Shown piece after piece: positions 21,751 to 33,649 of a stretch of 64,000 nt of DNA; positions within the stretch are counted from its first letter, which is position 1; every line of letters starts with the position of its first letter. The stretch lies in NCBI RefSeq assembly GCF_964355755.1, contig NC_092677.1:14406601-14470600 (forward strand), written 5' to 3'. The DNA comes from Antedon mediterranea (Eukaryota; Echinodermata; Crinoidea; Comatulida; Antedonidae). A model generated the notes under the pieces. That model did not search any database. It saw only the letters and a program-made list of their open reading frames with translations, and was not told where the DNA came from. The translations under genes were made by a program, and so were the position numbers.

Positions 21751-23805
21751 CTGCAAGAAAAACAATACACAACATTAAATATACAATTGAAAGATTGGCA
21801 CTTATAACAAAAAGTCTAACTGACCCCTTCCCTCCCCCACCTGCATACTGAAAATTGCGATGCCAAATTTTAAAATCTAGGATACGCCACTGACACACAT
21901 TTAAACATTTTACACATGACACAACTCTACTTACTTTTGAATAAAATCTCCTAACGGATCCTGTGGATGCAGAATCGTTGTATTTACGTATTGGCTAATC
22001 TTAGATGACAATTTCAAATCAACTGTGGTATACTTTGAAAACCAGAGATACGCTTTATCAAGTAGACTTAGAGTTTGCAAAGACTCTGAACAATTTTCTG
22101 TAGGATTTGTTATACACTTCACAAGTTGTCTGGTTCCTTGGCTGTTCAAAGCCATGAAATCTACTTTATCTCCTACATCTATATCGTAGCCATGAATCGG
22201 AGCCATGTTGATACGAAATACAAAGTCATGCGCATTGATTTCGTCTCCGCAACGACTGTTACGTAAAACACCACCATTACCAACAATTGCACAGTTGTCT
22301 GGTTCTTTCATATTGAATTTATAAGGTGATTGTCTGATTCGGAACATTTTCCCGTTAATCTCCTTTATGATTTCAATCGTGTTTGATAATGTTCTTTTCC
22401 GAGATAGACCACCAGAAATAAGGTTTTGTCTAATAAGATAAAAAGTTCAAACTAATAATAGAAAGGGCCTATAACCGGACGCAAAAGAGTTTGGATTAGC
22501 ATAATATGGTTCTCGGGTGTAAATAGTAAAACTACTGGAAACCATAGAAATAGGTTTAATGTAAATACTTTCGCAAAGTTATGTGTGCTATAACCGAGAC
22601 ATGTCATCTAGGGTTGAAAGTGAAATATTTGAATCTACTTTGAAGTATAGGCCTATTATATGGATTTGAGTGTGTATAATTCTTCTGTGTCAGAAAGTGT
22701 TACAGTATTCCCCTTTGGTATGCAGTCTTTTGATGTTCGTATTTGCAATTACTTATTTAAAGATAGGGTCACCCCTTGTTATGTGAATAGAGCAAATAGA
22801 AGTGTCTTACTTAACATCGGCTGCTTTCACTGTATCGATTTGCGTAGACAAACTTTGGAGAAACCAATCTGTATACTGACTTTTTACCGGTACTTCAAAC
22901 TGATTAGTTTTCTTTACATAAGAAATGTTTCTGTTAAAAGAAGCAGACATAATGGCTATTGAAAAGTGGTAACTTTGTAACTTATTTGATTTATAATATA
23001 ATTCCAGTGAATGGGTACAAATTTAACCTTTTCTAATAACACATTTGAAATCAGCACTGCTGACTCTTATGGCAGCCCCTGCATCTAGTATCTGCCTCAG
23101 ACCTCTAGTCAAGGTGGGCACTGGACGAGAGAAACTCTTGATCAATGTTAGGACCAATCAAGGTGCTTTAAACAGTTGTATCAAACCTGTTAGTGGTGGT
23201 AATTATCGCTGTTGTTTTTGATTGAATAAAATAAAATAAAAATAAATAAAATAAGAAGTTGATGCAAAATGACATATTTTCCATATAGAAAGTAAAATCA
23301 AAAGAAATAAGTGTTTCACTTCACAAATAAGTTAAAAAACAATTATCTATAATTTTAATAATTTTTACCTCATGAGTACAAATAAAAAAAATATGTTCTT
23401 TAATATTTTGATATAATAATTAACAACACTCCATGATAGGCCTACCAATTTAACAAACCGGCATACATAATAGATGAATATTCTGCTTAGAAACTATACC
23501 ACATGTTTGTTGACATAATTCACAGTAGGTGTGTTATAAAACAATGAATTTATTCGTGCAATGGAGCAAATAATTTCATTGGGTGAAATATGTACAAGAA
23601 ACTATATATAAACCCATCCTTACCGCTTCTCGGATTGAACACGTTTGCTTTGATGTAATTGGATGAGATTATGTAACTCCTCTTGTTGTTCGCCTATTAT
23701 CTGCCGTCTGTGGGATGTCATGATAGTCGTCGTACAGAATATTATAATGGAAAATATCAAAACAACAAATATATAATTCTTTTCAGTAACCCGACGTTGT
23801 TTCAT
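21438..23805 (-). CDS. Alpha-2,8-sialyltransferase-like protein B (GT29), three coding exons
   Basis: This is a paralogue of protein A on the same strand. Coding exons are 23624-23805, 21935-22429 and 21438-21750, giving 329 residues, normal for ST8Sia. Residues 1-9 are a basic tail and 10-29 the anchor; the stem is only about 30 residues. Motif L starts at C107 (CAIVGNGG). Motif S lies at about 234-256 and motif VS is H285...E290. The disulfide Cys C107, its RCG partner, C248 and C310 are kept. The motif III position reads NYYS (271-274) where HYYD/E is usual. Nineteen mostly basic residues follow C310, where relatives normally end. ATG 23805 is chosen because acceptor TTTTTCTTCAG lies 18 bases upstream. 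Both introns are phase 2 and match two intron sites of A. Likely a Golgi enzyme; activity is uncertain because of motif III. Confidence 0.87.
21935..22429 (-). CDS. Sialyltransferase B motif L exon
   Basis: This is a 495-base phase 2-2 exon with acceptor CTTATTAG and donor AA|GTAAGT. It starts QNLISGGLS, parallel to ENLVKSGLS at the same exon start in A, then carries motif L with VFRINMAP where most ST8Sia have RCN. Sequons NCS and NTT are present. Confidence 0.9.
23050..23252 (+). repeat. LINE/SINE 3' end with TAAAA tail
   Basis: A moderately GC-rich stretch ends in TTGATTGAATAAAATAAAAT and more A-rich repeats, the form of a truncated retroelement tail. It lies in the first coding intron of sialyltransferase B. 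A similar tail is at 62310-62425. Confidence 0.4.
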
Positions 23806-23823
23806 AGTGTGGTTTGGAAAATC

Positions 23824-26800
23824 CTGAAGAAAAACATTCATATTTTCGAAAATAATATTGAGAAGAATAGTAAGCCCTGGAATAAAGCATTTAACGAGTT
23901 TTAGTTGTTTAATTAGTGAATAAATTAAACTGTTAATCAAGTTATTCACTTTCGCAAAAAAAACTCTACGAAAATGACTTCACTTCTGAACGAGAGAATC
24001 AGAATAATGGACATTCGACTGACTTTTTTCCTTTAAATTACTTTTTATTCAAGTAAAATTGGCCTGTTAAACAACAATTTTTTTAGGGCGACAATACCAG
24101 TATATATTTAATCAACTCAAAGAAAATGCAAAACTTTACTCCCAACTTAGCTTTTGTCGGAATGATGATAAGAAACATATATTGTAAAACATAAGAATAA
24201 AATAAAGTTTCTACCTATATTAGTTATGGAGATACGTAAATCCTGTGAAAATTACATAAAATCCTTTAAAAATAAGTTCAAATTCAGCATTTCCGGTCAT
24301 TTTTGGACATAAGAAAGAATATAAACATATAAATTCTGAACAATTTAAAAAAAAACTCTCTATACATTAACTACCGGTTGGCGTTCTATGGGTACCCTAT
24401 GTTTTTACCCTTAATTTGCATATTTCAGCTATTTTGCATATGTTCCCAATGTGTAAACGAGGTGTGATTTGTGGAATTTCATCTCCACATCATGTGTGTT
24501 CAAAGCTTTGTTTGCAATTTGTTTGAATTTAAATTCTAGGTTGCCTAGACTATACCTACCTGATGCATAGAAAAATACTGTATATGTATATAGCGGCCAT
24601 TTGGGGTTTATGGACATTAACCTAATTTCTTCAACTACATTTGTTCTCAATTTATAATATGTTGTTCTGATAGGTCTTTAGAGATATTTACCACAAAAAT
24701 AAATTCTGTTCTAATTTTGTCTAGATAGACCCATTATTGTGGCTACATTGACTTGCATACTACTTTGTCTGACGGTGTAGCTACTGCTCTAGAAATTATA
24801 CCAGTGACTTTTTGTGTGCTTAGCGTCAGATCAGATATTGTTTTGTAGGTACGTTTACGCCTATAGCCAATCACTCATGCGTTAAACCCAATGAGTATTT
24901 GGATCAATCCTCTACTGTATCATGAATACTTACTTTCTTACCATAGCCAGTCTCCTCTCATTATTGGACCTTAATTCTGACTAAAATTCTGCCAGAACTC
25001 CACCCATTTTGTAAACAAATCGTCTGTAATTCCGTAAACTCATGGTGCACGGTATTCTATAACATGCGGTTTGGTAAAGCCCGACGACCCGTCATCCAAA
25101 ATTGATGCTTTGTACAAACAAACCAATTGTCAACCCTTATGACGTCATCCAAACACAATGAAATTTCGAACAATTGGAAATTGAGTGTTGCATTGAAATT
25201 GAAATTGTACGTTACACCCCCATACATACGTATAGAACTGAAACATAAATCTTAGCATATAGTTATAAAATAATAAAAGTGTCACAAAATCTAAACCTAT
25301 AGGCTATTCCATTTTTAAAAAACGAAATACATGTTAGTGAGTGAATCTCAGTGGGAATGAACATACGTCATATTCAAAAAGCTAAATCAAAATGATAAAG
25401 CAAAAGAGCCAGAAAAAACTTGCCAACTTATTTTCTTATTGAAAAGTAATAATCATTAGTTTCAAAACTGATATTTTCATCAGAAAGCCCAAATAAAATT
25501 CAAGTTTTATAAAATATTTATTTAAAAACAGTGATTAAAAAAAATATAAATGTTTTATTAACATTTTTATTATATTATTTTGTTCAATTATTTTGACACA
25601 AGTTTACAAGCATAAACAACAAAAAACCCACAATTATTCATCTATTCCTATAATTTTCTGTAGATATAATTTTTTATGGCGACATTAATATCATGTTGTA
25701 GGCCTAGAGTTTCAATTAAAGTTCACATACTTTTATGGATTATTATGCGTAAAAATAGTATGGTCCTCATTAGACGTACTCGACTGGGCTGATTTTTTTA
25801 GCAGATATGATCGGTATATCTAGCTGAAAATCCTCACTATTTGTAGCCCATGCGAGCAGTGGGAGTAGATAACTGCGAAGTTTTTGCTAGGCTAGGCTAG
25901 GTTAAGCTAGCGTGACCAGTCTAGTCAAATGCGCCTACCCATTCAGCATTACATGGTATGCCATGTGTATGCTGGTTAGAAATCACTTTTTGCTGACTTC
26001 AACGGCTTTGTTTTTAATGAAAAGTCCCACATGGTGAACACTCTTAAAGCGGTTTAATCCCAGGATATGAGGATTTTAAGCCACTGATGAGTGTCAACCC
26101 AGACTGTCTTTGTAAAAACCTTCACACTAAAAATTCTAAGAAGAATAGCCTCAAAAGAAGGGTAAAACAATCACATAAACAAGAATAAGTAGTACCATGG
26201 AAGATAATTGCCTAATTGTTTGTAAATTTATAATTTTCTAATCGGTCACTTGTAGTATGGAAGGCCAAAACACTTTTCGAATAATAGAAAGTAAAACCGT
26301 GTATGGAAATTATCAAACTTATTTATAAATTTACGTTTTTTAAAACCCTGTAAAATACTTGTTGTAAAAGTTCCATTGTAACTGAAATTTAATAGATCAT
26401 CGCCTTAATGCTTACGTCATTTTTACCCTGCAGATTATGGTGTTCAACTATATTCGGATAGAGATATTCCAGTGACCTCTATGATTCTTCCGAAAGAAAG
26501 TATCCACATTTAAGGTGGGAATAAGTATAAATAATATATATTTAGTTTGAAGATTAGGATAAATATAGATTTAATTGTTTATGTTTCATTCATACAAAGC
26601 ATTCCTAAAATGACAGCTTAATATTGTTCATTTACGTGTTCGGTTTGTTGTTTTTACGGTCTTGTATTCCATACAACTTAAGTAAGGTTAATAAGTGTGT
26701 AAAAAGCGTCTCTGATTTGTGTAACCGCAACGATGTGTAGGCCTCTAAAAACACTGCTGCTCTAAATAAAATAGTATTGTAAAACATTATATTGTTATTG

Positions 26801-26960
26801 TATGTAGGCCTATTTAGGCACATGTGGCCAAGGTTTACCAATATAGTAGTAAATCACTGTCCTATCAGATAATAGTGGTAATCCCACTGAACAAGGGCTA
26901 TTTTGTGAACCAGTTCAAATCACCGGGATAACCCCCTCGAATAATGACGACCTGGGTTCT
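23824..26960. other. Intergenic, no gene seen
   Basis: An AT-rich spacer upstream of sialyltransferase B. Its promoter must lie here, but I find no convincing TATA or untranslated exon. Small frames (for example 24429-24650 and 26632-26841, minus) lack features. A retroelement-like segment at about 26850-26960 continues after the MITE at 27309. Confidence 0.6.
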
Positions 26961-27308
26961 TTAAAGATGTATTGTTCCCCAAAAACATGAAAAATGAAGA
27001 TTCATTAAATTAGTCTTGGAATAAGTTATTTTGTAGATTTAACAAAGTTAATCGCTTCTGTAGAAAAAAAATACAAACAAAAATATGTTTTTACTATGAA
27101 ATGACAAAATAAATGGTTAAATTCAACAAAAAATCCATTGGTTCAGCCAAATTGACCATTTTCTTGCTTTAAATTTAAGTTTTTCAGGTAATTAATTTTT
27201 TTTTCTAATTTTTGGTCAACGTGGATAACTATTATGTTACATTAAAATGGCATATTCAACAAACAATTGTTCAATAATTATTTATTCAGGGGGACTATAC
27301 TTCTTTAA
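26961..27308. mobile_element. MITE, TTAAAGATGTATTGTCC family, nested
   Basis: The ends TTAAAGATGTATTG and CTTCTTTAA bound 348 bases. The flanks GACCTGGGTTCTTTAAAG and GTGCACATGGACAAAC join into one older repeat, so the MITE inserted at its TTTAAAG. Confidence 0.7.
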
Positions 27309-27534
27309 AGTGCACATGGACAAACTATGTACACTGGACCTATGGGTTATAGTCCGTATCCAAGAAGACTTGTTCCACCACCAGAACTAAGAGGTCTTGA
27401 ACTCATGCCGATTTTTGGCTCGCTAGGTAAAGCCTGGTTTCCATAAATTCGCTACACGACAGAGCGTAGCCATTCTATGGAAACGCTAGAATTTATCGGG
27501 GATCTAGTACGCGAGCGCTAAATATTGGAGCGGG

Positions 27535-27745
27535 GTTGGTGAAATCTGTCCATAATAGGTAACTTTTCTGTCCATAATAGGTTACTTTCTGTCCATAATA
27601 GGGACTAGAGGGCGTTGTTGTTTGTCCATAATAGGTGACTTTCATAATTGGCTGTCCAAAATAGGTGACTTTTTGTCCACAATAGGCGAGTTTATTGGAG
27701 TAGTGCGCCATCCATTGTGTTGTCCATAATAGGTGATTTTTTTGG
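27535..27745 (-). repeat. Subterminal repeats of the 8.5-kb element, left
   Basis: Seven GTCCATAATAGG-like motifs (variants GTCCAAAATAGG, GTCCACAATAGG) are spaced about 20-35 bases apart. The same seven in the same order are inverted at 35585-35775. Frames through them translate to YYGQK-like repeats but that is a by-product. Such motifs are often transposase binding sites. Confidence 0.85.
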
Positions 27746-27979
27746 CGTACTCGTACATACGTAGTTTATTTCGCGAGTAGAAGTAATACTAATTTGCTTT
27801 CTGTTCAGACTTCGAGGCTACCTAGGAGGCCTAATTAGTATATAAATATTTAAGTCTTTCTAGCCTAGGCTAGGCCTAGCTAGGCTAGTCCTGTTAGTTA
27901 GGCTACCTCTATAGGCCTACTAGTACTACTAGCCTAGGCCTAGTCCATTTGTTATTGTCCACTAATAATATTGAAATGT

Positions 27980-29865
27980 GAAATTTATTCAGCAACAAAT
28001 AATTTAATTTGAACTTCATTTTAGGTTTGATAGTACGGACAGACATTACGCAACTTACCATACTATTGCAAGTTTAAATAAATCACCAAATCCACACGTT
28101 CTTTTACAAAAATAAAAAATACCCCATAATACTCTAATAATAATATTGATAAAGTTTTATTTTTTTAAGATAATGAAAATGTAAACTGTTATTTTTATAA
28201 ATGCATTGGTGTTTCAATGTAATTGTTGTATTTTTTTTTCTTTGGACTTATTTTGTTTTGTTAACAGTAATAATAAAAATCAATTTAATATTGAAAAAGA
28301 CATCACAGTTCAGCACTTCATTTCGTCATTTTAGGTCCTCCCCTTCTGGATCCACATAGCTCAATGACAAACCATCCCAGTCTAAAGTGTATCAACAGCA
28401 GCACATCTCATCCATTTATTATATTGTTTAATTAAATGAATCAATTTTAATGTTTAATAATAAGAAATACGACAATAAAGCAAGTTTACATACACGCAGT
28501 GTACAAGCAACACCTTTGTTCTGTATTCAGAACAGTTTATTCAAAATCTAAATCACATTTAAAAAATACTGAATTATATTAATTTTAAAAGTGTAAAAAC
28601 ATGGTTAAACTACAATTTAAAAAATAGCAAGGATAAATAAAATGCACCATAATTATTATGTTTATTACTATAATTATTGATCGATGATTATGATAAAAAA
28701 TAATATGTTGAAGTGATGTACTTTTTCATTTCAGCAGCATACTGTATATGAGCAGAATATCAAACATCTGTATGCCTATAATAAAAAAAAAAGGAAGCAT
28801 TTAAATACTATAATAATGTTTAAGTATTTTATAATGCAAGTAACTTCAATCTTAGTAATGCTGAGACAAATTTTCATGTTGTATGGTGGGAAACAGTATG
28901 GTGGGAAACAGTTATGTTTAAATATTTTATTGCATTTAAAAAAAGATATGTAGGATTGTTTTACTAAATTTAAGTTTATACCAGTTGTTAGAGTCAATTA
29001 TTACCATACTCACTATATGAAAACTGATATTAAATGTTTTAAAGACAAATGCTTTATTGAATTATGAATGCTTTAATAATATAACATTCAATTAAATTTT
29101 GAAATATTTTCTGCATGAATTTGTTAGTGGATTTATCTATTCTTTGTACTGTGATTGTAATGTTTATAATGAATGAAAAAAAAATATCTACTTTTAATTT
29201 CTTAGCAATTCAAATGAATAGAATATTTCAAATCAGAATGTTAAAAATTAATGTTCATGTATTGTCAGTTTTTCTACTACCGTACTGATAAAATTCAGTT
29301 TGTCTCTCTGAAAATGTTTGACTAAATTGTATCCTTCTTTTCCGAAGATTACTTTTGCATACAAATACTTTTTCTAAATAGGCTGCTTCTTGGGATTTTA
29401 CAGTATCTTGGTCATATTGAAAAATGTCCTAAAAGATGTAGGCCTAGTGGGTTGTATGTAAAGTATTATTCTTCAATTGTAGGTTGGGCCTATCTGTTAC
29501 TTACCCTAGTTAATGTGCATGCTACTGTACTATAACATTGATCAGAAGATACACTACACAATCTTTAATACATGCAAAAAATATGGAAAAATTGAGATTT
29601 AAATAGGTGACATAATTAATAACATACAGTAACAATAGCTCTGGCTCTACTATACTGCCAACCTACTAACTGTCCGAACTGTCTGGATAAGACTCATTCA
29701 TTCAAAAAATAATTTAAAAAAAACAAAAATTTAAATAGGTCAATCTAGCAATCTAGATGTCTGTGATTTGAAGACAAACTACCAATAGGTCTAGTAGTAG
29801 ACTAGGCTAGTAGTAGCTGATTTCAGTCTTCAAAGTATAGTAGTGGGCGGTGGTGGCAGTGGTAT
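27980..29865. other. Element interior, no gene
   Basis: Very AT-rich sequence inside the 8.5-kb element. The longest frames are under 80 codons and low in complexity. I see no promoter, RNA gene or domain. Confidence 0.6.
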
Positions 29866-30191
29866 TACACACTTAAAACTAAAGGTGCAATAAAAGGTGC
29901 AAACCTATAAAAGGGTGCTAATTTGCGCCTTTTTCTCATAAAATGGTGCAGAGTTCATAAAAGGTTTATTTTTGCACCTTTTATATCGAAAAATGCAGAC
30001 AAGTATAAAAAGGTGCAGAACTGCACCGCAAAGGCCCAAGTAGGCCATGGTGACTGTGTGACAAATAAGACCTATTAGATTAATGAACGCTTCTTGATAT
30101 GTTTAACTTAGGGCTTCTAAAAGCTTAAAAGGTGATGATAAGGACAATTTTTTTAGAATGACATTATTGTGGTAAGTTAAAACAAAAATAA

Positions 30192-31256
30192 GGCCCTGTT
30201 CAGACCCATGGCGTTAGACCGTTTTAGCGTACGACGCTAAAAGAATGTGTGTCTGAACAGTTGGGGATTAGCGTACAACGCGTCGTACAACGATTGTAGC
30301 GTTGTAGTGGAAAACGGTTGATAGGACCGTTTTAGCGTACGACGCTACTGTAAGTCAACGTTGTATCCAATCAGAACGTTTCCTGTTATGACGCGAAACA
30401 AGGTTTGACCTAGGCTGACATCTTGTATCGTCAATGTGTGAGATGGATTTCAATAACAAAAAGGCCAGAATAAATAAGGCCTAACTACAAATACAACTGT
30501 TACAAAGGCTACAAACTATTATCAACTGATTACCATTATATTTTCTAACAAATGACATAAATACATGCACCTTGTATTTAAACATAGGGACTATGATCCC
30601 ATCCGCTTTTAGGCCTAGCTAGGCCTAGGGCCATTCACGCATTTCATTCAAGCTAAAAACTAGCGTGGGACATCAAGTCACTCATTCATACAAGGCAGAC
30701 TAGACTGGACAAGTTTAATGCTGAAAACCCCCTAACTCCTAAAAAAATCAGTAAACAAACAAGGGGAGCTGTGTCCCTTTTATTAGCAAGTTAAGGGTTA
30801 TTTTACACCGACTGGACCAAAGAATATATATCTGACTGGACTGGATAGCATAATCATTTTTTTCTTCATCATTACGAGGCCTGCTTTATTTTCGTAACAC
30901 AAGAGCCTGGGGAAAATGTTTTTTACTACAAAATAAAAACAATAGAAACAGAAATTTGGCTTTACTATATTTTTCTTAAATAAATGCTGAGGTATGTTTT
31001 ATTTACGGCAAATTTTGTCATAATTGTAGGGCTGAGATCTAGGCCTATATACAGTGGAAATAATGATGAAAACACGTGGGTAAGAGCACATAAATATGCA
31101 ACTACTAGAAACAACCTGGATGACGTACTTCCGTTGTAACGATAATCGTACGCTATGGGTCTGAACACCTCGTTTTTTTCTCTGCGGTTTGTAACGTGAC
31201 CTTGATAGTAACGTTGTACGCTAAAACGGTCTAACGCCATGGGTCTGAACAGGGCC
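30192..31256. mobile_element. 1.07-kb Harbinger-type MITE
   Basis: Inverted ends of about 48 bases begin GGCCCTGTTCAGACCCATGG and are flanked by TAA (30189-30191 and 31257-31259). GTTTTAGCGTACGACGCTA is repeated inside the left end. The end sequence and TWA target are typical of PIF/Harbinger. The 91-codon minus frame at 30965-31240 runs into the inverted repeat and is not a gene. Confidence 0.88.
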
Positions 31257-31859
31257 TAAGAAAGATTAATAATAATATAGATAGGTTTGTGGGGACAGCT
31301 ATCGGAATTCGAACAAATATTTTTTTTTACGGAACATTAGAAAGTCGCTGGCTTGTAACTGAAAATTAAAGTTTAATACCTTTAACATGATAAATTCAAA
31401 GGTTCAACTGGGCACCCTATAAGGTTTAACATCAGTTAAAAGGTGCATAATAGCACCTTTTTGTACAATTTTTGTACAATTTTCGTAACGTATGCGCACG
31501 CAAGATGTCTGTAAACAATTGTTAAAATATTGAATTTCAGAGGTTATTTACTCTGGTTTGCTTAAGTCTAGAATAAGTAAACTTCTCTTTCATATTTAAA
31601 AATATTATTAGAATATCTAATATCATAATGTAGGCATCTGTTCTAAATTTATTTGAAACAGGAATTGAACAATAATTTTAAGCGCGTGCGGTTGTTAAAC
31701 ATGCAGTTTGAATTGAGGAGTTTGCGCCCAAAAAATCAGGCTATAAAATTAAACAGGCCTAGCTCCCACACCTCTCCAGTGTAGGATAGCTGTTAAAAGT
31801 ACGGTAAGTAACGAAGCTTTATAGGCATGTAGTTTGGTTGTTTTTATTAGATTAATTAT

Positions 31860-32300
31860 TGTATAGGCTTATAAGCCTAGGCTAAGGCCTAAAACTTAAA
31901 AATGATAGCTAAATAAATAAATAATAAGGCTAGCTAGAGGCCTCCTACCTAGGCCTAGCCTATCTAGGCGGCCTCTAGGCCTACTAGGCCTAGGCTAGGT
32001 TAAGCCTAAAGTAGGCAGTCTAGAGGCCTACTTAGCCTACAGTAGCCTTTCGGGCGGGGGCTAGTCCTAGACCAGGCCTAGCCTACTTACCTGGGTCTAG
32101 CTAGTAGGTTAGGCATAATAGGCTAGCTATGCCTAGCTAGGTTACTACTAGGTAGGCCTAGACCTTAAACTTAATTAAAAGCCGTCCTAGGCCTAGCTAG
32201 CCGGCTAGGCCTATAATCAATAATAGGCCTAGCTAGGCAGGCTAGGGGCCTAGTTATTAATATTAGTTATTACAGTAGCTGGGTATTATTAGGCCTAGGC
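31860..32300. repeat. TAGGCCTAG-rich low-complexity island
   Basis: A dense mix of AGGCCTA, CTAGG and GCTAGC, largely its own reverse complement. Similar smaller patches are at 27830-27950, 33355-33370, 33565-33595 and 35385-35480, and single TAGGCCTA words are scattered through the window. Confidence 0.8.
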
Positions 32301-33649
32301 CTATATTAAATTCTTATACACATTATTTTTAATTATAGTACAGCCTACATGATGTCATGGAGGGATAAAATAAGTTTAAAACATGAAAGAGCACCTCTGC
32401 TCTAATCAGCAGCAATAAAGATGTTCAGAAAAGGAGAAAGAAATGTGACCACATGCACTGTAATACTCTAGTATATAGGGCCTACTATACTACGAGCTGA
32501 GGATCGGAAAGGGAGAGGAACATACTTTAAAGTATGTGAAGCATGTGGTCAAGGTAATTTGACTTTAAAAATCAGAACAATGTCAATAATGTATTGTATG
32601 ATGTTGTCATATTAATGATAATATTAATATAATAGTTTCCCTTCCTATTTCATGCTTTTTAGGAAAGTACATAATCAGGTGAAAATGTTCGGAAAAGGTG
32701 AACCAGACATCAAGAACACTGTTTCAGATATATGGGGATAAGAAGAGAATACTGCCAAAGATGTCATCATTAGATAATTTTAACAATAGGCCTATTGTTG
32801 GTTTGAGAAGAGATGGCCACACTCTATTTAAGGTGCAGAGACTGGTAATTGCCATCTATTAATTCAGCAGTTGAATTGAATAATGTAATGTTTTAAAGTT
32901 GAATAAAATTATACCAAGCTTAATCAATATTTTTTGTATTTTAGTGATTTTTATTTGTGTACTTTTTAAACAGAAATTTGAATCTTAGAGGAGCATTATT
33001 GAACCTTTTATTAGGGTGTAAAGTTGCACCTTTATTTAGAGGTTGAATTTTGCTCCTTTGGGGAGCTGCTATTGTTGCATTTAGTTTGCACCTTTTAGGG
33101 TAGAAAATTACACCTTATATGGTGCAAATGTGAACTCCAAAGGAGCATTATAGCACCCTTTATCAGGGTTCAAAATTGCACCTTCCGTCAAAGGGGCAGT
33201 TGTGCACCTTAAAGGGAGCTGCTATTGTTGCATCGGTTTGCACCTTTTTAGGTAGAGATTTGCACCTTTTTTTTTTTTGTGTGTATAGTAAAAGACTGTA
33301 TAGTGACTAGTCCGCCAGACCTGACCTGCAGTTAGGCAGTATAGTTACGAGTAGGCCTAGGCCCTAGTCTGTAAAATAGTCATATTAAAAAAATAAAATA
33401 ATAAAAAAACAGATAATGAGGATAGGCCTAGTTGTTTGTAGTAGGAAACCTATCTACCTAATATGAGCCCATGTCATTTGTATTCCTCCCCTGCTGTAAG
33501 GTAGGCCTAGAAAAAAAAAGCTCACTTTTCATTAGTGGACAATAACAAATGGACTCCAGCTAAGCTAGTAGGCCTAGTAGTACTAGGCCTATTAAACATA
33601 TAGGAATAACACTTAAATGTATAACACACCCTATTACTAATAATAAAAA

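Larger units (their letters stand above)
29866..33285. mobile_element. 3.4-kb element with AAAGGTGCA subterminal repeats
   Basis: The left end TACACAC with AAAGGTGCAA and AAAAGGTGCAAACC (29866-29910) mirrors the right end GGTTTGCACCTTTTTA ... TGCACCTTTT ... GTGTGTA (33227-33285). Many AAAGGTGCA or TGCACCTTT copies lie in both subterminal zones, with a few near 31440-31460. The boundary is less certain than for the other elements. It lies inside the 8.5-kb element and itself contains the 1.07-kb element. Confidence 0.5.

Noticed and set aside
22660-22962. 100-codon plus-strand frame, possible gene inside sialyltransferase B
   Set aside because: It lies in the first coding intron of B on the other strand, has no family likeness, no acceptor or donor support and a hydrophobicity pattern typical of chance AT-rich frames.
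23806-23949. Extended N-terminus for sialyltransferase B (ATG at 23949)
   Set aside because: A strong acceptor (TTTTTCTTCAG) lies 18 bases upstream of ATG 23805, and starting there gives the normal short tail plus anchor of a type II Golgi enzyme.
27493-27745. Repeated YYGQK protein frame, seen again inverted at 35610-35969
   Set aside because: It arises from the GTCCATAATAGG subterminal repeats of a transposable element. The two copies are inverted repeats, and the motif spacing rather than the protein is conserved.
30965-31240. 91-codon minus-strand frame
   Set aside because: It spans one inverted end of the 1.07-kb Harbinger-type element and has no transposase motifs.
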